From a virus, in IMG/VR virus record IMGVR_UViG_3300017783_000041, positions 1-48,246 of that record: a stretch of DNA of 48,246 nt. The stretch is one strand, 5' to 3'. Positions 16,783 to 24,661 of the stretch are shown piece by piece. Within the stretch, counting starts at the first letter, position 1; each line of letters starts with the position of its first letter. The notes under the pieces are model-generated. The model saw only the letters and a list, made by a program, of their open reading frames with translations. It was not told the origin of the DNA and made no database searches. The translations under genes and the position numbers were made by a program.

Positions 16783-17916
16783 TTAATGTTTAATCCATTT
16801 AGATTTGTTTCTAAACACTTGAGATATTTCTTCCAGCTTGATATTACTTAATCTTATCTTAGCGTTTCTAAGAGCAGCTCTTCTATCTCTTTTAAACCTC
16901 TGTACTAAATACTCAGGAACACCTGTTCTACCTGCTAATATTGAATACGCTATATGCATATATATAGCCTCTTCAGCGAGCTTAGGTATTTTCATATCTT
17001 CCTCATATGCTAAGCCATCTGATATATATTCTAATATTATTAATTTACCAGCTAAATCACTTGTAAAAGAAAAAGTACCTAATCTTTCATTTATAATAAA
17101 TTTACCATTTACTTGAGCTTCTTCAGGTTGTAAACCATATCTTTGACCTATTAAACTGTTGTTTCTTGGTTCATTATAACTATCTGGTCTAAAATTATTA
17201 GTCTGATCTTGGCTAGCCCATTTATCCTCAGTTAGTGATTGTTGTGCTAGTATATTGCTTTCTATACCTGGGTAACTGTCTTGTGTGGGAATACCTTTAG
17301 AATCCTGTACAGGTAATTCGTTTGGGGAACTAGTGACTCTAGTTGGATATATAATGTGTTTAGCACCAGCGTCGTCTATCCAAGAACACTTCACGTAGTT
17401 TACGTAATCTTGAGGTATAATTATAGATAAACTAGGTGGAATTGTTAATTCTTGAGATTTTATAGATTTTAAAGTGTCGTAAGAAAACTCTTGCAGACCT
17501 CTTTTGGCATGAAACATTACGTCAGTTCTTTTAACACTAGGTATAAGCTTTCCTACACCAACATAACCCACTATGAAGTTGTTTATTACATCGTCTATTT
17601 TTATATATTCGTAACTACCATAGTTTGAATTTACAAAAGGTTGTATAAGCTTAATTAACAAATTACCGTTTGATAAAGTACTACTTACAGTTACTACGTT
17701 GTTATCCGAACTATAAGAATTAGTACCTAATACATTTCCATTATTCTCTACAGTATAATTAGATATTGGAGAGTCAACGAGTAAAGTATCAAAATCACAT
17801 GTAAAAATCTGACCAGCAGATCCACTTGTTATAGGGAAAGACTGTTGACCAGCGTAGTAATTTGCGTTTGTTTCTGTGATTAAACCACCGTTTGGAACTG
17901 TAGGAATTGTAGGCAT
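16783..17916 (-). CDS. Head-to-tail adaptor / tail tubular protein A-like
   Basis: 377 residues. A beta-rich N-terminal part (about 1-105) precedes a helical half that includes KRTDVMFHAKRGLQEFSYD and, near the end, AEEAIYMHIAYSILAGRTGVPEYLVQRFKRDRRAALRNAKI split over helices. The helical layout fits gp11-type adaptors that dock under the portal. It lies 3 nt after the neck protein gene and 2 nt before the nozzle gene, the usual order. The extra N-terminal beta domain is not part of the small T7 protein; it may decorate the tail. Confidence 0.65.
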   Translation of the reverse strand: MPTIPTVPNGGLITETNANYYAGQQSFPITSGSAGQIFTCDFDTLLVDSPISNYTVENNGNVLGTNSYSSDNNVVTVSSTLSNGNLLIKLIQPFVNSNYGSYEYIKIDDVINNFIVGYVGVGKLIPSVKRTDVMFHAKRGLQEFSYDTLKSIKSQELTIPPSLSIIIPQDYVNYVKCSWIDDAGAKHIIYPTRVTSSPNELPVQDSKGIPTQDSYPGIESNILAQQSLTEDKWASQDQTNNFRPDSYNEPRNNSLIGQRYGLQPEEAQVNGKFIINERLGTFSFTSDLAGKLIILEYISDGLAYEEDMKIPKLAEEAIYMHIAYSILAGRTGVPEYLVQRFKRDRRAALRNAKIRLSNIKLEEISQVFRNKSKWIKH

Positions 17917-17919
17917 TTC

Positions 17920-18669
17920 TTATTGTTTTTCGTTAACTTCTTCTTGCTGTATTTTAGATGCTGCAGCTTGAATTATTTGTGGATCTCTAATGACTATACC
18001 AGCGTATAATAAAACATTTATAATTATTTCTGTTTGTTCTGAATTGTGTAACTCAAAGTCAACGCTAACAGGGTTAGCTGAAGAACCAGGATAATAAGGA
18101 CCTGCTGGAGTTGGTGTAGAACCGTCCCACAAAAAAGCTTCAGACACAGGGTCTATAGCATAACCCCAAACAACGTCTGATGGTTTTTTAATATACTGTA
18201 GCTCAACATTTTGATCTATAGAACTAGGAGAAACTATTATGTTGTTTTCTTCATATAAGTAAATCGGATATGATTCACTAGGGGATGTTAATGGAGATTT
18301 TATTATATTGTAGTACTCAGCTCTACCTAGTTTTTGAATCTCAACAGGTATACTGTTTGCGGAGCTATAAGTAACTGAACCTAATCTATAAAAATCATTT
18401 GGTAAAGTAAATGGATTACCACCAGTTAGTGATGAAACTCTTTTGAAAATTTCTAATTTTTCATCTGTAATGGCAACCCTGTCAGAATACTCCATATCTG
18501 TTTGTATAGATCTAACTTGTTGATTCAAGTCTTCAAAGTATCTTTCAAATATCTCTCTTTGAACTTGCGTAGCTATTTTATTGAACTCATTAGGAGTCAT
18601 ATAACCACGTTGCTCTTTGTTTAATATTAATAATACTGTTTTATATACTGCATCTACACTTACTGCCAT
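17920..18669 (-). CDS. Neck / head-completion protein
   Basis: 249 residues. It starts with a helical domain (VYKTVLLILNKEQRGYMTP, then FNKIATQVQREIFERYFE) and continues with beta-rich sequence containing repeated descriptions of PSS and P/Y-rich turns. Related proteins usually sit between capsid and nozzle genes in marine podoviruses. It is the first gene after the intrinsic terminator at 18681-18712, and has an A-rich leader (AAAAATATTAAAATG). Function is assigned from position and general layout, without a catalytic motif. Confidence 0.55.
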   Translation of the reverse strand: MAVSVDAVYKTVLLILNKEQRGYMTPNEFNKIATQVQREIFERYFEDLNQQVRSIQTDMEYSDRVAITDEKLEIFKRVSSLTGGNPFTLPNDFYRLGSVTYSSANSIPVEIQKLGRAEYYNIIKSPLTSPSESYPIYLYEENNIIVSPSSIDQNVELQYIKKPSDVVWGYAIDPVSEAFLWDGSTPTPAGPYYPGSSANPVSVDFELHNSEQTEIIINVLLYAGIVIRDPQIIQAAASKIQQEEVNEKQ

Positions 18670-18680
18670 TTTAATATTTT

Positions 18681-18712
18681 TAAAAAAAAAGGTGGCGTTT
18701 AAACCACCTTAT
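18681..18712 (-). terminator. Intrinsic terminator between capsid-linked gene and neck gene
   Basis: Read on the - strand, AAGGTGG, an 8-nt AT-rich loop and CCACCTT form a perfect 7-bp stem followed by a long T run (18681-18690). It lies in the 57-nt gap between the 259-residue gene and the neck gene, inside the late block, so it probably lowers expression of tail genes relative to head genes. Confidence 0.8.
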
Positions 18713-18726
18713 TTAATTATCACTTG

Positions 18727-19506
18727 TTATTTTAGCTTTTTATCTATTGATTTGTAAACTTCAACTCCTTCATCTGTTTTAAACCAAGCAGCTAGTGCTG
18801 AATACGGGTTTTCATCAAATGGTACGTTCATTAGTTTACGACCATTACTAGCCCAAGAGAAAGTTCTTTGATCTTGAGACAAGCTTATTATGCCTGACTC
18901 TGAAGCTTTAATACCAAAGTTTCTAAGCTCAACGTTTTCATCATTAGCTAACTCAATAAATAATATAGGGTTGTTTTTAGCAAATAACATTACATCTCTT
19001 TTAAGTTCCTTAGAGCTCATGTCACTTACGCTACTACCTATTTCAACTCTCATTATAGCTTCTGCTTTATCTAAGTCTATGTCTCTAGCCATATTTAAAG
19101 CTTCTATTTGATAGTTTAAGTTTTCTAATTCATCAACTGCTTCTTCAACAGCATCAAATTCATCATATTTTCTACCTTTTAAAGGGTGGTATAGGGATAA
19201 TAGCTTCTGCAAGGCTTGTTCGTTTTTACGAACAAATAAAACCCCTCTTTCAAAAACTATATGACCTAACATACTGTTTCCTTTTTGTTCATCCACAAAA
19301 GGAGATCTTTGATTAGTAGAGTATCTAAGCTCTCTATTGTAACCCTTTTCTTCATCAAAATAAAGTAGTGGATTTCTTCTTGATGATCTAGATCTCATTA
19401 TAAAACTTAATGGTTTTAAGTTTCCTTTAAGATAGTACTGTCTATCTTTAATCTCCCATTTTTTTTCAGCAGATGGTTTTTCTACTTTTTGTTTGTTTTT
19501 TTCCAT
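18727..19506 (-). CDS. Conserved hypothetical protein following the capsid gene
   Basis: 259 residues, charged and mostly helical, without a domain I can name. It begins with a K/E-rich tail, then an R/S-rich stretch (IMRSRSSRRNPLLYFDEEKG) and a helical acidic middle (DEFDAVEEAVDELENLNYQ). The gene is isolated by terminators on both sides (19522-19556 and 18681-18712), so its level may be set separately. A head-linked role is suggested only by position after the major capsid gene. The leader TTATATTATATTATG is shared with the scaffold gene. Confidence 0.7.
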   Translation of the reverse strand: MEKNKQKVEKPSAEKKWEIKDRQYYLKGNLKPLSFIMRSRSSRRNPLLYFDEEKGYNRELRYSTNQRSPFVDEQKGNSMLGHIVFERGVLFVRKNEQALQKLLSLYHPLKGRKYDEFDAVEEAVDELENLNYQIEALNMARDIDLDKAEAIMRVEIGSSVSDMSSKELKRDVMLFAKNNPILFIELANDENVELRNFGIKASESGIISLSQDQRTFSWASNGRKLMNVPFDENPYSALAAWFKTDEGVEVYKSIDKKLK

Positions 19507-19521
19507 AATATAATATAATAT

Positions 19522-19556
19522 AATAATAAAAAGCTAGAGCGCCGAAGCACCCTAGC
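19522..19556 (-). terminator. Strong intrinsic terminator after the capsid gene
   Basis: On the - strand, GCTAGGGTGC, a TTCG tetraloop and GCGCTCTAGC form a 10-bp stem with two G-T wobbles, closed by C(UUCG)G, the extra-stable tetraloop. A T run follows. The hairpin begins 16 nt after the major capsid stop codon. It should end or stabilise an abundant capsid transcript. Confidence 0.88.
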
Positions 19557-19572
19557 ATTATTTTAATTGTTC

Positions 19573-21033
19573 TTAAGATTGGAATAACACGAAGTTATTA
19601 GCACCTTGAACACAAAGACATCTCTCAGATAAGAAATGAACTTTCATAGCGTCTAATCCAGATGTCATAGCACCACCAACAGAACCAGTCACCCAAGACT
19701 TCATTCTTCTATCGTCAGCTTCAGAAGCTCTATATCTTACGTGTAAGAAAGGTCTTCTAATGTTTGTACCTAACATTTGATCATAAACCGTAGATGTTCC
19801 AGCAGGAATTAATACACCTTCAATAGTGTTACCAGGAGTGATATTAGTCATTCCTAAAACACCTCTTGTGGAAGCATCGTTTAGATATTTCCAGTCAGTT
19901 TTGTAGAAGTCATAAGAACCTCTTCTAAATCCTGAGAAACCTAAGTTAAGCGCCATATCAGATTCGTTGTTAAACAAACCGAAAGAAGCACCGATACCAT
20001 CAGCACCTTGAGTTGATCCATTAACCTCAGCTAACATGTCGTCCATATCTAAAGAAAGTTCTCTATTTAAGAAAAGCATGTTTTCTTCAATAGCACCTTC
20101 TTTGTCTAACTGCTTAAGAATTTTATCAAAATCAGCTAAAGCTCCAGCACCACCTGCTCCAGCTCCAGAAAAATCATCCATTACTTGACCTCTATCTTTA
20201 ATAGCAGCAAATAAACCTTCAGTTCCTTCTGTATCAGCACTTAATGTAGAACTACCTGATTTCTTCTCAGCTTCAACCATTGACATTTCAAGATAATCTT
20301 CAAAACGTAGTCTAGTTTCAGACTCAGCTTTTAGATACCATAAGTATCCAGAAGTTCCATCTTCTGTAGCAACTTCAACCCAACCAATTTGAGCAACGTC
20401 AGAACCGTTTACTTCAAATTCATCTCTTAAAATAATTGGTTTGTTGTTGTATTGAGTGAATGAAGGCACTAAGGTTTGGTTAACTTCGCTTGAACCTTTT
20501 TTATACTCAGAACCATACACGAATAACGCAACAGCATCATCTGCAGCGAAAACTCCACCAGGAGAAGCTACAAAGTTAATGTTAGTATAGGGCTTACAAG
20601 TGATCTCACAAACACCACCGCTTTCAGAACCAACAGCTTCTACTAAAGCTGTCATCTCACCAGCAGCACCTTGCACTACAATAGTTTGATCCTTCTTAAT
20701 AGCGCACTCGATACCAGCTCCAGTTGTTATAAGTATCTTATTCTCTGAACCAGCAGCACCGATCACAGCATTATCATAAGAAACATGTAATCTATTTTGT
20801 TCAGACCAAATTACTTGATCAGAACTCATAGGCATTTCAGCGCCAACCATTCTCAAGAAACCTCCGATAGTTCGGTTTCCGTATCTTTCGACTTCTGCCT
20901 CATACAATTCAGGAAGATATTGTTGAGAGAAATCATTATCGCCACCAGTAAAACTTAAGTAGTTTGAGTTTAAAGCAACACCTTTTTTAGGCGCAGGCGA
21001 TAAACCTGGTGAATAACTTGTTAATGTTCCCAT
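19573..21033 (-). CDS. Major capsid protein
   Basis: 486 residues, builds the icosahedral shell. The gene lies directly after portal and scaffold genes and before a strong terminator, the position and expression pattern of a major capsid gene. The N-terminal part has a plain arm (FTGGDNDFSQQYLPELYEAEV) followed by beta-rich sequence. A G/A-rich insertion (residues near 285-300) looks like a flexible loop. The C-terminal part (RRPFLHVRYRASEADDRRMKSWV) is consistent with an HK97-type P-domain, which I infer and cannot verify from sequence alone. Start is the ATG with leader AAATTAAAAAATG. Confidence 0.85.
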   Translation of the reverse strand: MGTLTSYSPGLSPAPKKGVALNSNYLSFTGGDNDFSQQYLPELYEAEVERYGNRTIGGFLRMVGAEMPMSSDQVIWSEQNRLHVSYDNAVIGAAGSENKILITTGAGIECAIKKDQTIVVQGAAGEMTALVEAVGSESGGVCEITCKPYTNINFVASPGGVFAADDAVALFVYGSEYKKGSSEVNQTLVPSFTQYNNKPIILRDEFEVNGSDVAQIGWVEVATEDGTSGYLWYLKAESETRLRFEDYLEMSMVEAEKKSGSSTLSADTEGTEGLFAAIKDRGQVMDDFSGAGAGGAGALADFDKILKQLDKEGAIEENMLFLNRELSLDMDDMLAEVNGSTQGADGIGASFGLFNNESDMALNLGFSGFRRGSYDFYKTDWKYLNDASTRGVLGMTNITPGNTIEGVLIPAGTSTVYDQMLGTNIRRPFLHVRYRASEADDRRMKSWVTGSVGGAMTSGLDAMKVHFLSERCLCVQGANNFVLFQS

Positions 21034-21043
21034 TTTTTAATTT

Positions 21044-22216
21044 TTATTTTTTATTTATTCTTAGTTTTAATTTAGAGCTATCTACACCATCAACAGCCTT
21101 TACTTTTAAACCATTTATAAATACATCACCAGTAGACGTAGCTCTTGGTTCGTTACTTATATTTTTAGATTTAGCCATCATATCTTTAACAGCATCGGCT
21201 TTGCCTTGCTCATAAAAATGATTAGCTATGGTATCAGCGTTTTGAGCGGCATATATGGCTTTGTGATAACCCTTAAAATCTTTTACTTCACCTTTATTAT
21301 CTAAGAACTTCCCGATTAGGTTTGTTAGATCCGATTGATTATTAGCAACATCTTCAGTATTACTAACTCCATACCTAAACTTTCTTTCACCAATGCTGAA
21401 ATCAAAACCTTTGAATTCCTTGTTGAAAAAGTTTTTAGTATTAGACTTAAACTTATTATGTTGGCTTTGCACCATTTCTTGCTCTTCGTTGTATCTATTG
21501 AAAAAATCCATAGCTTTTTGTTGGTCTTGAGTTACGCCTGGTCTCAACTTGATCTCATCGTAATATTTACTCTTTGTTTCCTCCAAAAAGTTTTTGGCTT
21601 TTGCAATTTCTTCTTTACGAGCGAGTTTTTTCTTTCTTATATCTCGCTCCTCATCCATCTCCTCATCATATGAAAAATTATCTTCTAACAAGAAGTTAAT
21701 CTCTTCCATATCTAAATGAGGTTTTGTCTGTTTATAATATTCTTTTAATAATGTATCATTATCTATGTTTGAGTAGTCAGCATTTAATCTAACGTAATCT
21801 TCTAATGTTCCACCAGTTTCTTTCATGAAGCTAACTAGTTTTTCCACATTTTCTGGTAAGTTAACTTCAGGCTGTTCTGCTTTAACAACTGGTTCTTCTT
21901 TAATTACTTCTTCAACTTTTTCCTCTTCTTCTTCAGTTATTTCTTGTATTGGAGAAGCTACTTCTTCTTCTTTCTCTTCAACATGTTCTTCAGTTGTTTC
22001 TTTGATGCTTTCTTTAGAAACTTCTTCGTTAACTTGGGATTGGTTTATGGCTGTTACTTCTTCTGTTGTTTGCTTGTCAACAACTTCTTCTTTACTATCT
22101 TCTTCTTTTTTAGACAAATCTACTTTTAAAGTTTCATCTTTTTTATTCAATTTTCTAGGTCTTCCAGGTTTTTTCTTTATTTTAAAAGATCCTTCTTCTT
22201 TTACTTTTTCTGACAT
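21044..22216 (-). CDS. Capsid scaffolding protein with an AT-hook-like N-terminus
   Basis: 390 residues, highly charged. The first 130 residues are dominated by glutamate and lysine, typical of scaffold proteins, which help capsid subunits assemble and then leave the shell. The C-terminal half is helical. KKPGRPRK at residues 15-22 is a canonical AT-hook core, which binds the minor groove of AT-rich DNA. The gene lies between portal and major capsid, where scaffold genes are found. The leader TTATTATATTATATTATG also precedes another gene at 19506. The scaffold role is inferred from order and composition. Confidence 0.72.
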   Translation of the reverse strand: MSEKVKEEGSFKIKKKPGRPRKLNKKDETLKVDLSKKEEDSKEEVVDKQTTEEVTAINQSQVNEEVSKESIKETTEEHVEEKEEEVASPIQEITEEEEEKVEEVIKEEPVVKAEQPEVNLPENVEKLVSFMKETGGTLEDYVRLNADYSNIDNDTLLKEYYKQTKPHLDMEEINFLLEDNFSYDEEMDEERDIRKKKLARKEEIAKAKNFLEETKSKYYDEIKLRPGVTQDQQKAMDFFNRYNEEQEMVQSQHNKFKSNTKNFFNKEFKGFDFSIGERKFRYGVSNTEDVANNQSDLTNLIGKFLDNKGEVKDFKGYHKAIYAAQNADTIANHFYEQGKADAVKDMMAKSKNISNEPRATSTGDVFINGLKVKAVDGVDSSKLKLRINKK

Positions 22217-22240
22217 AATATAATATAATAATTAATAAAA

Positions 22241-24661
22241 TTATCTAGGCATAAATTGCTCTAGACCAAAACCGCCCATTGCATCATTACCAGCGGATTC
22301 AAAGTTTTTTGGTAATAAATCATTTTTTCTTTGATCAATTAACTCAGATTGCTGTGTAGCTTGTATCTTAGTTCTCTCATCTTTTCTATCTTCTTTATAA
22401 GATTCTTCGTTTCTTTTAGCATCACCTTGCGCTTTAGCTAGTTTAATATTAAAGTTAAACTCAAGCTCCATTAACTGTTGCTTTATTTGAGCTTCTCTTT
22501 CCATTCTAGCCATATCAAAGTCACTTTTAGCTTTTTCTAGTTGAACTTTCTGTTCGGTCAATACTTGTTGTTTTTGTGTTTCAGCCAAAGCTGTCTCTTG
22601 TGCTAATTGAGCATTAGCCTGTGCTTGCGCTTGTATATTGGCTTGTGCCACTTGTTGATCTCTAGCAGCTTTATCTTTTCTACGCTTTTTCAACATTTGA
22701 TTAGCTAACTTTAAATTGTTAACTTCCCTAATGTCTATAGCGTCTTCTAAATCTATTTGACCACTTTTTAAAGCTATTTGAATATTTTGTTCTAATATTT
22801 GCTTTTCTTCTTCGTCTGGCTCTAATTGTATAAATATACCAAAGTCATGTATATTTAAATCAGCTAGCTCATCTAAAGTACCAACATTGTACCTTGATAT
22901 ACTAGACATTAAAGATTGTTTAGTTAGTGGAAACATTAAAGCATCTGCAACCCTTAAAGATATATTCTCACATGTTTTAAGTGTTAGGTATAAACTCGAC
23001 TGTAGTATGTGTCTAGTAGCTGTGTTTGAATTAGCAGCAGCTAGCTTTTGCAAACCTACTAAAGCATACTTATCAGGAGTACTACCGTCTCTAGCTTCGT
23101 TTAATCCAGTTACATCTCTTATCATTTTAAGGTAATATTCATAAGTCTGTATAAGACCTTGTATTTTACCCATACCATTAGATGAGGTGAGTTCTTGTAT
23201 AGGCATTTTACCTGGGTTCATAGTGCCATCTTGTGTCATAGACCTACCTACTACAGAACCCGTTTGAAAATACATATTTAAAGCTTCAGCTGGGTTGTAA
23301 TTAGTTCCATTGCCTAAGTCAACTTCTGCTAAGCCATCTATGTCCATATAAACTCCATCAGGCACCATTCTAGACATCACCTGTTGTAGTTTCAAGTGCG
23401 TAAGCTGTATCATATCAGCAAAACCGGTTATTCTGCTTACAATTGATTCTATACGCCCTTTGTATATTCTAGGAGCTACTATATTATAGCTCATATTAAC
23501 TCTAGTTGTATCAGCATTAGGTCTAGTCATATTCTCCGCTAATTGCCAATTAAGCATCTTGTCGTGACCAAGTATTTTAGCCCCACTATATAATACTTCT
23601 ATAGATCTGTAAGCTTTTTCAAAACTGTCGTTATCAGGAGCTTCTATAAAAGTATCTTGTTTCTCTAACGCTTTTTCAAGTCCTGAAGCTGTTTGCTTTA
23701 TTTTAAACACTTGATTAGTGTAAGTCTTATACTCAAAGTAAATTACTTGAACAGTTTGGTCATCGAATCTTCCACTCCAGTTTCTAGTGTAATTTTGGTT
23801 TCCTGGATATTTTTGTATTTCCTCTACATCTTGTGGTGTTAAATAAGGAAATTGCTTTTTTAATTCAGGTATACTAACAGCTTTAACTTCTCCAACATAA
23901 TACAAGTCGTCAAAGTTAGGATCTTCTGTATACGAGTAAACTAAGCTAGACGGATCTACGTAATCTACTTTAACACCGTTGGATCTATCAAAACTGGTCT
24001 TAACCGCTGATATACCTAAAACTGCTAAATCATAATTAAGTCTTCTTCTAGTTAAATCATACCTATTATAGTCAAGAATTTGATTTATAACTTCTTCTTC
24101 AGCTACTTCAATAGACTCTTTATAATCCATCTGCATGTGCAACTGTAAGTCTTCGTCATTCTCTAAGCTTAAACCTTTGTCTCCTGTTTTAGAAACATCT
24201 AGACCGGTCATTTCTCTAACTTGATTTATTAAGTCTTTTTGCCTCATGTCTCTATGAAGAGCTTCTGCATACCTAGTTCTTTTCATTATAGACTCTGGAT
24301 CTTGAGCATAAGCTTTTACGTCATAAGACCTTTGTGACATTCCATTGACTAATATATCTACAAATTTAGGTATCACAGGTACTGGTTTCCAATCTAAGTT
24401 TAAATAACTTAAATCACCATTTATAGATAATTCGTCTTTATACTTTTGTATAGATTGTTCACCTCTCGCGTATAATCTTAATTTATGAAATTTATTGTAG
24501 TTAGTATTAAACCTATCGTAAGAGCCCCTGTCGTTTCTAAACCATTCACTTTCAATAGCTCTACCAACTCTAAGTCCATATTCGTAAGTAGCTTTTTCAG
24601 CGTCAGGTACAACTTGACTTGGAAAAGAACTGTTATTGTTAGCGTTTGGAATTATATTCAT
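22241..24661 (-). CDS. Portal protein
   Basis: 806 residues, forms the ring through which DNA enters the head. Recognised by position immediately after terminase (TerL stop and portal ATG abut) and by portal-like sequence such as IPKFVDILVNGMSQR and the stretch RDMRQKDLINQVREMTGLDV. The last 170 residues are A/Q/E/K-rich and probably form the C-terminal barrel or a coiled coil. It is longer than T7-type portals (about 530 residues), which is usual for this marine group. The next gene on the strand is the scaffold. Confidence 0.85.
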   Translation of the reverse strand: MNIIPNANNNSSFPSQVVPDAEKATYEYGLRVGRAIESEWFRNDRGSYDRFNTNYNKFHKLRLYARGEQSIQKYKDELSINGDLSYLNLDWKPVPVIPKFVDILVNGMSQRSYDVKAYAQDPESIMKRTRYAEALHRDMRQKDLINQVREMTGLDVSKTGDKGLSLENDEDLQLHMQMDYKESIEVAEEEVINQILDYNRYDLTRRRLNYDLAVLGISAVKTSFDRSNGVKVDYVDPSSLVYSYTEDPNFDDLYYVGEVKAVSIPELKKQFPYLTPQDVEEIQKYPGNQNYTRNWSGRFDDQTVQVIYFEYKTYTNQVFKIKQTASGLEKALEKQDTFIEAPDNDSFEKAYRSIEVLYSGAKILGHDKMLNWQLAENMTRPNADTTRVNMSYNIVAPRIYKGRIESIVSRITGFADMIQLTHLKLQQVMSRMVPDGVYMDIDGLAEVDLGNGTNYNPAEALNMYFQTGSVVGRSMTQDGTMNPGKMPIQELTSSNGMGKIQGLIQTYEYYLKMIRDVTGLNEARDGSTPDKYALVGLQKLAAANSNTATRHILQSSLYLTLKTCENISLRVADALMFPLTKQSLMSSISRYNVGTLDELADLNIHDFGIFIQLEPDEEEKQILEQNIQIALKSGQIDLEDAIDIREVNNLKLANQMLKKRRKDKAARDQQVAQANIQAQAQANAQLAQETALAETQKQQVLTEQKVQLEKAKSDFDMARMEREAQIKQQLMELEFNFNIKLAKAQGDAKRNEESYKEDRKDERTKIQATQQSELIDQRKNDLLPKNFESAGNDAMGGFGLEQFMPR

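Noticed and set aside
21825-22223. 132-codon serine-rich + strand frame opposite the scaffold gene
   Set aside because: Serine-rich frames opposite E/K-rich coding sequence are an expected composition artefact.
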